DNA from: Oscillospiraceae bacterium
GTDB lineage: Bacteria; Bacillota; Clostridia; Oscillospirales; Acutalibacteraceae
Reading direction: 5' to 3'
Assembly: GCA_022487055.1 (NCBI GenBank)
Contig: JAKVJJ010000011.1
Location: forward strand, 1 to 54,604
DNA length: 54,604 bases
The translations under genes were made by a program, and so were the position numbers. A model generated the notes under the pieces. That model searched no databases and was not told the origin of the DNA. It worked only from the letters and a program-made list of their open reading frames with translations. Within the stretch, counting starts at the first letter, position 1, and each line of letters opens with the position of its first letter. Positions 39,069-48,467 of this stretch are shown one piece after another.

Positions 39069-41987
39069 TTATAACTCTGGAAACAGCATCTCTGTCCGGT
39101 CAAACAGCGCCTCGTTTGCTGTTAAGGCGCTGTCACTGCCGATGACGCAGTAATTCGCGCACTGCAGCATCTGCTCCAGACAGGGCACCAGTGCCCGCAT
39201 ATCTTCTGCCGATGCGTGAAGTGTCTGGCTTCTTCTCCGCTGTCTTTCCTCCTCTGTTTCACCGCACAAGTAATAGGAAAAGCAGCGCTGCCCTTCCATA
39301 GAAGCGGATACAGGGTGGTCAAGTTTGCTGATGGTGCCAAGGATGTACTGTATCATCTGACGCTCAGTCGGCTGAAAATCACGCACAAACGCGGGAATTT
39401 GCCGAAATACCTGCAGCGTCCGTTTCAGATGCGGGTCACGGAAAGAAACCGCCGAGAAAAATCTGCCGGAAACAACACTGGCAGCAGAATCATATGCGCT
39501 GCCCTGCACACGAATTTTCTGCCAAAAATATTCATTGTAAAGGAAGTGTGTCAGAATGTCCCACAGCCCGCGGTACTGCACGGCCTCTTTGCCAAGGTCG
39601 CCGCACACTGCCACATATTGCACCGTGGATGGCATCCGATAACCAATGCGCTCCTTGGCCGGAAGCTTGGCCGAAAGCGGTGAACCTTCCTGACCTGCCG
39701 GTATCTGGCACAGGAAGTTCTCCAGCCCATTCTGCATGGCCTGCAAAGTGTCCGGCTCGCCGGTATAGGACAGGATCAGATTGGACGAAGTAAAGACAGC
39801 GTCTGCAGTCTGTTCCAGCTTTTCTGCTAATTCATCCGGATGAAAGTTTTGCAGCAGTCCCTGAATAAACCGGCAGTAGTCCAACCCCACCAGCTTACTG
39901 CGCAGATTGGCCGCTATGGAAACACTCTTTCCGGCTTCCCCGGCGGCAAGCAGATGCGCATGCATGGAAAAAATCTGCTGCAAGTCGGATTTTATTTGCA
40001 GCAGCAATTCTTTCATGCGCTTTTGATCACAAAAATCAGAGTGAAATAAAAGTTCCTGCAACATTGCATAGACAAAGGGAATTTCCTCCGGCATCATGCG
40101 GCAGTGCTCCACAAACATCGGCCGTACCCGGCCATTTGAGGCAGAACCGTCATATACGGCTACTGTGCCGGCAATTCCACCGGAGCGGCTGTCAATCTCG
40201 GCTGCAAGCTGTGTGTAGGAATAGGACTTTGTGTTCACCCGCCCAAGCAAGTCAGACAGCAGTCCCACATAAGGAAGCTGCTCCTCCGGCAAAGTACTGA
40301 GGTCAAAAGCTAAATCCAAATATCCGATGCCATGTGTCGGCAAAGAATGAAAGACCATCCGCACTTCATGGACTTGCGTAACTTCATTCTTTGCCGGTTT
40401 GATTGCTTCTGTTATATCTCCGCGTGACAGCACCGGAATGGACTGGAGAGCTTCCGGCGTATCCGGTGTCTGCTGATAATCCTTCAGTGCCTGCATATCC
40501 GCAAGAATATCGTCCTTTTGCGCACGGCTCATATGATGCAGCTTATCAGAAAGCCGTTCTGCCAACTGCGCGTCCCGTTTTTCCTGCAACCCTTTTTCCG
40601 GGACTAATGTATTTACCGCGCGGTGTGGATTTTGCAGCAGCAGTGTTTTTATCAAATTTTCAAACCAGCCAGTATCCACTCTGCGGCGCAGCTCTGCCAA
40701 CGCATCCTGTGTCTTTAGCAGAGCAAAGGCATCTTCCTCATGATACATGGTGCGTTCAAATACCTGCAGCGCATAGGTGAGCCCTTTCGGCTGATAACCA
40801 AAGTTCGCTTCCCGGCAGACATACTCCAAACGATGAATGCCTGCTTTCAGCACCTCATGATTTAATCCGGCCGAAACCGCATGCTGCAGTGTGCCGCGCA
40901 CGGTTTCCTCAAATTCCTGTTTCTGGTTTGCCTGCGCATGATTGCACTGAATCACATACTCCGGCTGCCGCAAAGCATAATCAAGCATGGAGGAACAGCT
41001 TTCCCCCAGCTTTTTATCTGCCAGTGCCTGCTTAACAACGGCTCCGGTTGAAGTAACCAGCGCGTAATCCAGCACCTGCATTGCCAGATAGGTCAAGCTG
41101 TCATGCTGGTCTGTCAGACTAACACTGTAAGCATAATACGTTTTATTTTCTGCGCTGCTGTTTTCAGAAATCGGGTAGCTGTCCACTGCGGACACCGGAT
41201 TTTTGGGCGCAGGCTGAAGCGGCAAGGCAGAGCAAATGTGTTTTTTCTCATACTGGCAAAGATACGCGCGGTCTATGTAATCCAGCCGTTCCGCCATATC
41301 CATATCTCCGTAAAGATACAGCGTGCAGTTGGACGGATGATAATAGCGGCGGTAAAAATCCACATATTCCTCATAAGAAAGTTTAGGGATTTCCTCCGGA
41401 TCACCGCCGGACTCAAAGCAGTAAGGAGTATTCGGATAAAGCGAGGCGTTAATTTTCTGAGCAAGCACTTCCTCCGGAGAAGACGTGGCGCCCTTCATTT
41501 CATTGTAAACAATGCCGCTGACAGAAAGGCCGTCCGCCGCTTCATCCAGCACATAATGCCAGCCCTCCTGCAAAAAGACCGCTTTTTTGTGCAGCAGTAA
41601 CGGATGAAAGACGGCATCCAGATAAACATCCATCAGATTCTGAAAATCTTTATGGTTACAGCTTGCAACCGGATAAATCGTTTTATCGCTGTAGGTAATC
41701 GCATTGAGATAAGTATTCAAGGAACCTTTCATCAATTCGGAGAATGGGTCCCGCAGCGGATATTTTTCGGAGCCATTTAATGTGGTGTGTTCCACAATAT
41801 GCGCCATACCCCTGCTGTTTTGCGGCGGTGTGCGAAAAGCTGCCGTAAAGACTTTGTTCTCATCATCGTTTGAGATGCAAATGATTTTTGCACCCGATTT
41901 TTTGTGCTGCAGGACATAACCGGTCCCATTTTGTTCCGGCAGTGCCTGTGTTTCCATCAGTTCATAAATTTTGTCATTAATCTGCAT
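39069..41987 (-). CDS. M16C-family zinc metalloprotease (presequence protease-like)
   Basis: A 972-residue insulinase-superfamily protease of the M16C type (relatives: PreP, Cym1, falcilysin), which has two enzyme halves in one chain closing around short peptides. The inverted zinc motif is H63-I-V-E66-H67 (MAHIVEHTTLNGS), followed by the typical PLRDPFSELMKGSLNTYLNAITYSDKT region. No signal peptide is seen, so it should be cytosolic. ATG 41987 follows AGGAGGAAACT; a longer in-frame extension lies inside the upstream gene and is not real. It overlaps the upstream flavoprotein gene by 11 bases, so the two are coupled. Confidence 0.95.
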   Translation of the reverse strand: MQINDKIYELMETQALPEQNGTGYVLQHKKSGAKIICISNDDENKVFTAAFRTPPQNSRGMAHIVEHTTLNGSEKYPLRDPFSELMKGSLNTYLNAITYSDKTIYPVASCNHKDFQNLMDVYLDAVFHPLLLHKKAVFLQEGWHYVLDEAADGLSVSGIVYNEMKGATSSPEEVLAQKINASLYPNTPYCFESGGDPEEIPKLSYEEYVDFYRRYYHPSNCTLYLYGDMDMAERLDYIDRAYLCQYEKKHICSALPLQPAPKNPVSAVDSYPISENSSAENKTYYAYSVSLTDQHDSLTYLAMQVLDYALVTSTGAVVKQALADKKLGESCSSMLDYALRQPEYVIQCNHAQANQKQEFEETVRGTLQHAVSAGLNHEVLKAGIHRLEYVCREANFGYQPKGLTYALQVFERTMYHEEDAFALLKTQDALAELRRRVDTGWFENLIKTLLLQNPHRAVNTLVPEKGLQEKRDAQLAERLSDKLHHMSRAQKDDILADMQALKDYQQTPDTPEALQSIPVLSRGDITEAIKPAKNEVTQVHEVRMVFHSLPTHGIGYLDLAFDLSTLPEEQLPYVGLLSDLLGRVNTKSYSYTQLAAEIDSRSGGIAGTVAVYDGSASNGRVRPMFVEHCRMMPEEIPFVYAMLQELLFHSDFCDQKRMKELLLQIKSDLQQIFSMHAHLLAAGEAGKSVSIAANLRSKLVGLDYCRFIQGLLQNFHPDELAEKLEQTADAVFTSSNLILSYTGEPDTLQAMQNGLENFLCQIPAGQEGSPLSAKLPAKERIGYRMPSTVQYVAVCGDLGKEAVQYRGLWDILTHFLYNEYFWQKIRVQGSAYDSAASVVSGRFFSAVSFRDPHLKRTLQVFRQIPAFVRDFQPTERQMIQYILGTISKLDHPVSASMEGQRCFSYYLCGETEEERQRRRSQTLHASAEDMRALVPCLEQMLQCANYCVIGSDSALTANEALFDRTEMLFPEL

Positions 41988-42864
41988 AGTTTCCTCCTGC
42001 GCTGTTTTTTCGGCTGTCCAGATATTCCACGGCTGCGTGTGCGGCGATGTTGCCCTCACCAACCGCCTTGGCAATCTGATAAGGTCGGCCTGTGCAGTCT
42101 CCGGCAGCAAAGAAGCCCTCGACATTGGTGTGCATCTGCCGGTCCACCGCCACATGGTTTTCCTGCATCTTTAAATTGCGCAGCAGTACGGCCGGCGGCA
42201 CAGAATTTCTGATAAAGAAAATACCATCCACCGCAAGCTGTGTGCCGTCTGCCAGCACAACGCCGCTCACACGTTCTTCCCCCTGTATCTCTCGAACTGC
42301 CGAGTGCAAGTTTTCCACATTTGCACCGGAAAGTGTGGAATTCTTCATCAGCGGAAGATAATAGACTTTACCAGCCAATTCGGCCAAAAATGCTGCTTCC
42401 GATTCCATTGTCGGTGTGTCACACACCACAGCAATCGTTTTCCCGCGGTAAAGGTTCCCGTCACAGGTCGCGCAGTAACTGACACCACGCCCTAGCAGCT
42501 TTTCTTCGCCGGGAATTCTGGCGGCAGTACCCGCGCCGCCTGTCAGAATAACCGTTTCCGCTTCATACTCTTTCTGTCCGGCAAGCAATGTGAAAAAATT
42601 GCCCATGGGATAAATCGAAGTAACGGCTTCCTCTGTTACAGAAATTTCCATTTCGACAAGCTGTTTCTGCAGGCGGCCGACCAGTTCTTCTCCGGAAATG
42701 TCTGGTAATCCGGGATAATTGGATATTTTTTCAGAGCGCAGCACTTTATCGCTGAGCTGTTTGCTACCGAATAAAAGCAGGGACTTGCCACGGATTTTCG
42801 CGTTTAGTGCTGCCGAAACACCTGCCGGTCCGGAACCAATTACCGCAATCTCATATCTCTCCAT
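41977..42864 (-). CDS. Thioredoxin reductase-like flavoprotein lacking NADPH motifs (FFTR-like)
   Basis: A 295-residue flavoprotein with the thioredoxin reductase fold. The FAD motif GSGPAG (10-15), the redox pair C131-A-T-C134 (CATCDG) and the C-terminal FAD motif GVFAAGD-like FFAAGDCTGRP with GEGNIAAHAAVEYL are intact. The NADPH domain is not: the GxGxxA motif of NADPH enzymes (GGGNTA in E. coli) reads VVCDTPTM (146-153), and the HRR phosphate-binding segment reads LPLMKN. That matches the ferredoxin-dependent flavin thioredoxin reductases (FFTR) described in clostridia, so ferredoxin is the likely donor; this is inference. It overlaps the M16C protease gene and follows the trpB2 terminator. 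Confidence 0.85.
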   Translation of the reverse strand: MERYEIAVIGSGPAGVSAALNAKIRGKSLLLFGSKQLSDKVLRSEKISNYPGLPDISGEELVGRLQKQLVEMEISVTEEAVTSIYPMGNFFTLLAGQKEYEAETVILTGGAGTAARIPGEEKLLGRGVSYCATCDGNLYRGKTIAVVCDTPTMESEAAFLAELAGKVYYLPLMKNSTLSGANVENLHSAVREIQGEERVSGVVLADGTQLAVDGIFFIRNSVPPAVLLRNLKMQENHVAVDRQMHTNVEGFFAAGDCTGRPYQIAKAVGEGNIAAHAAVEYLDSRKNSAGGNYAD

Positions 42865-42949
42865 TTTCTATCATCCTTTCAAAAAACAAAGCTTTGCGTA
42901 ACACTATGATTTCCATTTTCGATTGAAAAAATTCCAGTAAAGTTGCCAA

Positions 42950-42988
42950 CAAAAAAGCTGCAGGACAGCCGACAGCCATCCTGCAGTT
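42950..42988 (-). terminator. Intrinsic terminator of the trpB2 transcript
   Basis: On the minus strand CTGCAGGA and TCCTGCAG form the stem, followed by CTTTTTTG. It lies 52 bp after the trpB2 stop. Confidence 0.88.
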
Positions 42989-43040
42989 AATTCTATACTA
43001 TTTTCGAAAAAAAGGAAAGCCGTCCGCAAGAAATGACTTT

Positions 43041-44414
43041 TTACCCATTCACTTTCGGCAGTTTGCGGAAGTTTTCCTCAAGCTGTTCATCCGTCGGAAT
43101 AACATTTTTCATCGTGCCTTTCAAATAGGAATCATATGCGGTCATATCAAAGTAACCGGTACCGGTCAGGCCAAACAGAATCGTCTTTGCCTCTCCGCTT
43201 TCTTTGCATTTGAGTGCTTCATCGATTGCCGTGCGAATTGCATGGGAAGACTCCGGTGCGGGCAGGATGCTCTCCAATTTTGCAAACTGAACCGCCGCGT
43301 CAAACACATCGGTTTGCCGCACGGAAACAGCTTCCATGTAACCGTCGTGATACAGTTTGGACAGAATAGGAGACATTCCATGGTACCGCAGGCCGCCGGC
43401 ATGGTCTGGTGACGGCATGAAGCCGCTGCCGAGTGTATACATCTTTGCCAGCGGAGTCACCTTGCCGACATCGCAGAAGTCATAGGCATAACGTCCACGA
43501 GTCAGAGACGGGCAGGAAGCCGGTTCCACTGCCACAATCCGCGGGTTTGCCCTGCCAAGCAGTTTGTCCTGCATAAACGGCGCAATCAATCCGCCGAGGT
43601 TGGAACCGCCGCCCGCACAGCCGATAATCACATCCGGATATTCGTCAATCATTTCCATGGCCTGTTTGGATTCCAAACCGATGATGGACTGATGCAGCAG
43701 CACCTGATTCAGCACGGAACCAAGCACATAGCGGCAATTCTCTGTGTGCAGCGCTGTTTCCACTGCCTCAGAAATGGCACACCCCAAGCTGCCTCCGGTT
43801 TCCGGATTTTCTGCCAGAATCGCGCGTCCGGCTTTGGTGGTATTGCTCGGACTTGGCACCACACTGGCACCAAAAGTCTGCATCACATTTTTGCGGTATG
43901 GTTTCTGCTGGTAGGAGCATTTCACCATAAAGACGGTCAGGTCAAGCCCAAAATAAGCACACGCCTCTGACAATGCAGTACCCCACTGCCCAGCGCCGGT
44001 TTCCGTGGTCACTTTGGTCAGTCCCTGCTCCTTGGCATAGTAGGCCTGTGCCACGGCGGAATTCAGTTTGTGGCTGCCGGAGGTATTGTTGCCCTCAAAC
44101 TTAAAGTAGATTTTTGCAGGTGTGTCCAGTGCTTTTTCCAGATTGTAGGCACGCATCAGCGGAGACGGCCGATAAATCTTATAGAAGTCCAGCACCGGCT
44201 CCGGAATATCAAAGTAACGGGTGGTGTCATCCAGCTCCTGTGCGGCAAGCTTTTCGCAGAAAACCGGATACAAGTCTTCCTTGACAGCCGGTTTCCCCGT
44301 CGCCGGGTTCAGCATCGGTTCCGGCTTTTCCTTCATGTCTGCGCGCAGATTATACCACTGCTTCGGCATCTGTTCTTCTGTAAGATAAATTTTGTGCGGC
44401 ACTTGTTTCAGCAT
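43041..44414 (-). CDS. trpB: Tryptophan synthase beta subunit-like PLP enzyme (TrpB2)
   Basis: A 457-residue PLP enzyme of the TrpB2 class, longer than TrpB1 and usually not paired with TrpA. It likely condenses indole and serine to tryptophan. The PLP lysine is K116 in NNTSGSHKLNSA; GAGQWGTAL and the phosphate-binding GCAGGGSNLGG are present, as are the extended N-terminus (IYLTEEQMPKQWYNLRADM) and RPSPLMRAYNLE, all TrpB2 features. ATG 44414 lies eight bases after AAAGGGAG; an in-frame extension upstream runs through the T-box leader and is untranslated. A tryptophan T-box in front is strong support for a tryptophan role. No other trp gene is nearby. Confidence 0.93.
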   Translation of the reverse strand: MLKQVPHKIYLTEEQMPKQWYNLRADMKEKPEPMLNPATGKPAVKEDLYPVFCEKLAAQELDDTTRYFDIPEPVLDFYKIYRPSPLMRAYNLEKALDTPAKIYFKFEGNNTSGSHKLNSAVAQAYYAKEQGLTKVTTETGAGQWGTALSEACAYFGLDLTVFMVKCSYQQKPYRKNVMQTFGASVVPSPSNTTKAGRAILAENPETGGSLGCAISEAVETALHTENCRYVLGSVLNQVLLHQSIIGLESKQAMEMIDEYPDVIIGCAGGGSNLGGLIAPFMQDKLLGRANPRIVAVEPASCPSLTRGRYAYDFCDVGKVTPLAKMYTLGSGFMPSPDHAGGLRYHGMSPILSKLYHDGYMEAVSVRQTDVFDAAVQFAKLESILPAPESSHAIRTAIDEALKCKESGEAKTILFGLTGTGYFDMTAYDSYLKGTMKNVIPTDEQLEENFRKLPKVNG

Positions 44415-44508
44415 AACCAATGCTCCCTTTCTGACAAAAAAATAATTTGAATGGCTGTGGACCGACCATATAAGCTTTCCCCTATGCGGGGATTTCAACA
44501 TAAAGGCA

Positions 44509-44811
44509 GAAAAAAGGCTTCTGCCCCGGCATTTCTGCTGAGGCAAAAGCCTTTGAAAACTTCTGCGGTACCACTCAGGTTGGTGCATTTCTGCACCCAC
44601 TCATTCCATATATCAGACAATATATGTTCCCTTGATAACGGGTGGAAATCCCGTCAGGATTTACTTGGCTCCCATACCGGAAGCGGTTCTGCCTGCCCTC
44701 ATAAGTCCATTCCGCGCATTTTCCTGCTGCCGCATTCTCATCTTTAGCGGCTCTCTGGGAACTTTCCAACACGCGTACTCACTCTTATTCATTGGTTTAA
44801 AACTTTATGTT
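44509..44811 (-). promoter_or_regulatory. T-box leader of trpB2, tryptophan specific
   Basis: On the minus strand the T-box core GAGTGGTACCGCAG lies at about 44576-44563, followed by a terminator at 44554-44509 (AAAGGCTT/AAGCCTTT with inner TGCC/GGCA). Stem I has AGAGAG, and the specifier loop segment GGAATGGAC gives a TGG tryptophan codon at 44709-44707 followed by A. It reports uncharged tRNA-Trp. Confidence 0.93.
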
Positions 44812-44817
44812 GCTATG

Positions 44818-44846
44818 ATAATAAAGTATGAAAAGGATTTTGTCAA
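44818..44846 (-). promoter_or_regulatory. Sigma-A promoter of the trpB2 T-box transcript
   Basis: TTGACA (44846-44841), 17-bp spacer, TATTAT (44823-44818). Confidence 0.88.
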
Positions 44847-44868
44847 GCCTTTTTTCAATTTTATTTGA

Positions 44869-46662
44869 TTAAAGTGCTTTTTCAAGCATATCCAGCAGCT
44901 CATCAAAGGTACGCACAAGGTCTTCCATCGGCTTTGCGGTTTCCATATCCACGCCAGCCTTGCGCAGGACATTGATGGGATAATCGCTGCATCCACTCTT
45001 GAGGAAGCCCTTATATTTTTCAACTGCTGCACTGCCGCCGTCCAGAATCATCCGGCTGAAGGAATTAGCAGCGGCATAACCTGTCGCGTACTGATAGACA
45101 TAGAAGTCGCGATAAAAATGCGGGATTCGCGCCCACTCCATATCGTTCACGGCGTCCACGGTCATTTCCGGACCATAATACTTCTGGTTCACATCATGCC
45201 AGAAACCGCACAAGTCTTTTGCCGTGAGCTGCACGCCCGCTTCAGTCTTCTCATGCGTGAAAAGTTCAAACTCAGCGAACAGAAGCTGGCGGAACACCGT
45301 TGTGCGAATCTGCTCCAACTGGGAATTGATAAGATGCAGCTTGCGGTCACGGTCAGTTTCCTTGTTAATCAGATGGTGAATCAGCAGGGACTCATTGGTG
45401 GTGGAAGCCGTTTCCGCGCAGAACAGGGAATATTGGGAATAAACGTACGGCTGATTCTTCGTGGAATAATAAGTATGGATGGAGTGCCCCATCTCATGTG
45501 CCAGAGTGGATACGCTGTCATAGTCGCCGTTATAGTTCAGCAGAATGTAGGGCTGTGTGTCATAGCAACCAGTGGAATAGCCGCCGGAACGCTTGCCCCT
45601 GCTCGGATAGCGGTCAATCCAGCCGCTCTCGATACCCTTGCTGAAAATATCAATGTACTCTTTGCCAAGCGGCGCAAGCCCTTCTTTAACAACCTCCACC
45701 GCACGGTCAAAGTCATAATGCTCCTCCGGCAGGTCAATGACAGGCACATACAGGTCATACATATGCATATCGTTAAGCTTGAGCAGCTTCTTTTTCAGAC
45801 CAACATAGCGGTGCATGGAATCTAAATGCGCATCAATCGTCTTTAATGCTGTGTGATACACGGAAGTCGGGATGTTGTTCGGTGCCAGTGAGCATTCCAA
45901 AGAAGAATCATAGTGGCGCTGCTTGGACTGAAACACAAAGTTCTTAACAGAAGTAGTCAGCAGGGATGCGAAAGTGTTCTTATATTTCCCGTAAGTGCTG
46001 AACAATCCCTCCATTGCTTCCCGGCGGACATTGCGGTCCTTGGACATCTGAAAATGATGGTAGTTGCTATCCGTCAGTTCCACCAAACTGCCGTTTTCAT
46101 CGTGAATCTGCGGAAACGTCATATCTGCATTGGTCATCAGCGTGTAAGTCTGGTGCGGACCGTCCAAGCAATCCGACACAGCCGCCAGAATTTGTTCGCT
46201 CTTTTGGTCAAGCGTATGCGGCTTTTGGCGAAGAATATTTTTTAAAGCAAAGCGGTACATTTCCAACTTTGGCTCTGCTTTCAGTTCCTTTTCAATCGTT
46301 CCGTCTGGATAAGAAAGAATCTCCGGTTCAACAAACGCTTCCTTTGCCATCAACTCGGAAACATAAGTACCAATCTTAGACTTCAAAGCAATGAACTCTG
46401 TATTTGCAGTATCTTCATCCGCACGCTGGTTGGCATAAACATCCAGTTTCTCTGCCAAACGGTTTACGGTTTCTATCAGTTGGAAACAGGCAAGCAGGCT
46501 ATCTGCCTGATTCAGCTTGCCACTGTAAGCGCTTAGCTTATCAGAATCTTTCTGCAATTTTGCAAAATCCGTTTCCCAGTTCTGCACATTCTGATAGATT
46601 TTTCCCACAGCCCATTTGTCACTGCTGCTGATTTCCGCTCTGGTTTTTAATTTTTCACCCAT
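44869..46662 (-). CDS. pepF: Oligoendopeptidase F
   Basis: A 597-residue cytosolic M3B zinc peptidase that cleaves oligopeptides of about 7-17 residues inside a closed channel. The zinc motif is H389-E-M-G-H393 (LAHEMGHSIHTYYS), with the third ligand E417 in CAETASTTNESL; TGCYDTQPYILLNYNGDYDSVSTLAHEMGHS is preceded by the usual RSGGYS. Length is standard. GAGGGA lies before ATG 46662. A 9-bp hairpin (46684-46719) stands in its leader. It precedes the trpB2 leader on the same strand without an obvious terminator. Confidence 0.96.
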   Translation of the reverse strand: MGEKLKTRAEISSSDKWAVGKIYQNVQNWETDFAKLQKDSDKLSAYSGKLNQADSLLACFQLIETVNRLAEKLDVYANQRADEDTANTEFIALKSKIGTYVSELMAKEAFVEPEILSYPDGTIEKELKAEPKLEMYRFALKNILRQKPHTLDQKSEQILAAVSDCLDGPHQTYTLMTNADMTFPQIHDENGSLVELTDSNYHHFQMSKDRNVRREAMEGLFSTYGKYKNTFASLLTTSVKNFVFQSKQRHYDSSLECSLAPNNIPTSVYHTALKTIDAHLDSMHRYVGLKKKLLKLNDMHMYDLYVPVIDLPEEHYDFDRAVEVVKEGLAPLGKEYIDIFSKGIESGWIDRYPSRGKRSGGYSTGCYDTQPYILLNYNGDYDSVSTLAHEMGHSIHTYYSTKNQPYVYSQYSLFCAETASTTNESLLIHHLINKETDRDRKLHLINSQLEQIRTTVFRQLLFAEFELFTHEKTEAGVQLTAKDLCGFWHDVNQKYYGPEMTVDAVNDMEWARIPHFYRDFYVYQYATGYAAANSFSRMILDGGSAAVEKYKGFLKSGCSDYPINVLRKAGVDMETAKPMEDLVRTFDELLDMLEKAL

Positions 46663-46683
46663 CGATTATTTTCCCTCCGTCCG

Positions 46684-46719
46684 AATACCGCACGGCAAAA
46701 AGGCATGGTGTGCGGTATG
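46684..46719 (-). repeat. Leader hairpin of pepF
   Basis: ATACCGCAC and GTGCGGTAT are exact complements flanking an A/T-rich loop with a further GCC/GGC pair, just before the pepF ribosome site. There is no T-run, so it is not a terminator; it may stabilise the mRNA or bind a regulator. Confidence 0.5.
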
Positions 46720-46795
46720 GTTAAATTTTCTTGATTAGTTATAGCATACTCCCCCTTCCGTGCTTTTGCAAGCACTGCACCGGCACTGCAAAACA

Positions 46796-46838
46796 CAAAA
46801 AGGCAGTGCTCAGACAAAGTGAGCCGCTGCCTTTTTCA
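46796..46838 (-). terminator. Terminator after the GH27 gene
   Basis: Arms AAAAAGGCAG and CTGCCTTTTT with inner CTCA/TGAG pairing. It lies 118 bp beyond the alpha-galactosidase stop; the stretch 46840-46955 between them holds no gene I can support. Confidence 0.75.
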
Positions 46839-46955
46839 TTTACTGTCCAGACCTGCTTCTTATGCTGCGAAAGGCAAGGCCATAGGACTTCATGCTCACG
46901 CAGACGGTCTTTCTAAGGAAGCGCCGGAAAGTAACTGTTTAATATTTGCTATAGA

Positions 46956-48263
46956 TCATTGAATAGTCAGTTTCAGCAGTGCCGCATCATGCGCAGGCAG
47001 TTCCGCCGAAAGTTCTGTTTCCACTATACCCAAATTCTTCTTTTGCCAGAGATCCCGCACCTCGGCCTTTATGGTAGAAACGCCGAGTTCCTCAAGCGGA
47101 CAAGCCACTGTCTGAAGTTCGTCGCTCAGGTTAAACAGTGCAACATACAGGCTGCCGTCCTCGTCGTCCTCACTCATCCAGACGGCCGCTGTGTCTGTAC
47201 GGTCAATCTGGCAGGCACCATGCGCGTGCTGCAGCAAATGAAGGACTTCACCATTGGTCAGCAAAGAAAGCGTTTGTTCGTCGCAGTCCGGCAGATTGCC
47301 GCCCATCATCAGTGGTGAGCGGAAAATGCTCCAAAGTGTCATCATGGTGCGCTGCTCAGCAAAGGTGAATTTGGACTGCCGCTCATTGCCAAAACCTACA
47401 CCGATTCTTCCCATCGGCAGCATGTCGCAGTCCGGCCAGCAACCCGGTGAAACGTGTTTCTGCCAAACTTCACAGCGCTCAAACATCCCTTTGAGCAATT
47501 TCCAATCGTCCCAGAAATCATCGGTAATCCGCCACATATTCGCATACTTTTCCAGATGCCATGCCTTCTCAATCACAGCCGGCCCCGGAGAAAGACTGAG
47601 CACCATGCTGCGACCGCTCTTTTCAATGGCATGGCGTATCATTTCAATCTCTTTCTCAGCGGAATAAGGATGATTCGGATACATATTGGTATTGCAGATG
47701 TCATCCACCTTAACATAATCCACACCCCATGAAGCATACAGCTCAAAAATGGAATCATAGTACGCCTGTGCCTCCGGAACTGCCGGATTCAGTCCGTACA
47801 TATCGCCGTTCCAGCAACTGATGGAGTTTGGCAACGCCACCTGCTCGGCAGTGACGGCCGTCCCCTTCACCGGCAAATGCTCATGCACTGCCTGACGCGG
47901 AATACCGCGCATAATGTGAATGCCGAACTTCAGTCCCATTTCATGAATTGTCTGCGCAATCGGTGCAAATCCTTTCCCTCCTGCCGCTGAGGGAAAACGG
48001 GTTTTCGCAGGCATCTGCCGACCGTATTCATCCAGTATAAGGCGGGGAAAATGGCGGTAGACATCCTCGGCAGTGGGATGCGGAGCCGGTTCTGACCACT
48101 GAATATCACAGACAATGTACTCCCATCCAAACTGTTTTAGATTTTTTTCCATGTATTCAGCATTTGCCAGAAGTTGTCCTTCATTTACGGTCGTGGCCCA
48201 GCAATCCCAGCTATTCCATCCCATCGGCGGCGTCATTGCCGCAAAGTCTTTTTTACGCAGCAT
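46956..48263 (-). CDS. Glycoside hydrolase family 27 alpha-galactosidase-like enzyme
   Basis: A 435-residue cytoplasmic GH27/clan D enzyme, most likely alpha-galactosidase. TPPMGWNSWDCW (11-22) is the family opening; the nucleophile is D187 in YVKVDDI and the acid/base is in MWRITDDFWDDW (D248/D249). The catalytic barrel is followed by a C-terminal beta-sandwich (about 350-435). There is no signal peptide, so it acts on imported oligosaccharides such as melibiose or raffinose-type sugars; alpha-N-acetylgalactosaminidase activity cannot be excluded. AAGGAGG precedes ATG 48263. No sugar transporter adjoins it. Confidence 0.9.
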   Translation of the reverse strand: MLRKKDFAAMTPPMGWNSWDCWATTVNEGQLLANAEYMEKNLKQFGWEYIVCDIQWSEPAPHPTAEDVYRHFPRLILDEYGRQMPAKTRFPSAAGGKGFAPIAQTIHEMGLKFGIHIMRGIPRQAVHEHLPVKGTAVTAEQVALPNSISCWNGDMYGLNPAVPEAQAYYDSIFELYASWGVDYVKVDDICNTNMYPNHPYSAEKEIEMIRHAIEKSGRSMVLSLSPGPAVIEKAWHLEKYANMWRITDDFWDDWKLLKGMFERCEVWQKHVSPGCWPDCDMLPMGRIGVGFGNERQSKFTFAEQRTMMTLWSIFRSPLMMGGNLPDCDEQTLSLLTNGEVLHLLQHAHGACQIDRTDTAAVWMSEDDEDGSLYVALFNLSDELQTVACPLEELGVSTIKAEVRDLWQKKNLGIVETELSAELPAHDAALLKLTIQ

Positions 48264-48297
48264 TTTGTTCCTCCTTACAGTATTAGATTTGCATTCT

Positions 48298-48326
48298 ATT
48301 TTATCGTTTGTGTTCTATTTTTGCAA
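48298..48326 (-). promoter_or_regulatory. Promoter of the GH27 gene
   Basis: TTGCAA (48326-48321), 17-bp spacer, TAAAAT (48303-48298). TTCTATTTT occurs twice nearby (about 48294 and 48313). Confidence 0.65.
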
Positions 48327-48360
48327 CCGATATACACTATTTTCTGAAATTCACTTTGCC

Positions 48361-48389
48361 TTTACAAACGTACAGCCGACTGTTAAAAT
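48361..48389 (+). promoter_or_regulatory. Promoter of the 1-phosphofructokinase gene
   Basis: TTTACA (48361-48366), 17-bp spacer, TAAAAT (48384-48389). It is divergent from the GH27 promoter. Confidence 0.7.
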
Positions 48390-48432
48390 ATAGTCATACC
48401 AAATGAAGGGAATAGGGATGATAACGAAAACT

Positions 48433-48467
48433 CCCATTCGGTGCGGCAGGTGAAACCACCGAACGGG
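48433..48467 (+). promoter_or_regulatory. Structured leader hairpin before the 1-phosphofructokinase gene
   Basis: CCCATTCGGTG and CACCGAACGGG form an 11-bp stem with one A-C mismatch; GGTG/CACC inside offers alternative pairings. It lies within the 120-nt leader. No T-run follows and I do not recognise a known riboswitch. Confidence 0.5.

Noticed and set aside
48433-48467. Possible ZTP-type riboswitch before the 1-phosphofructokinase gene
   Set aside because: A GGTGAAACCACC-like piece recalls part of the ZTP fold, but the other conserved blocks and the second domain are missing.
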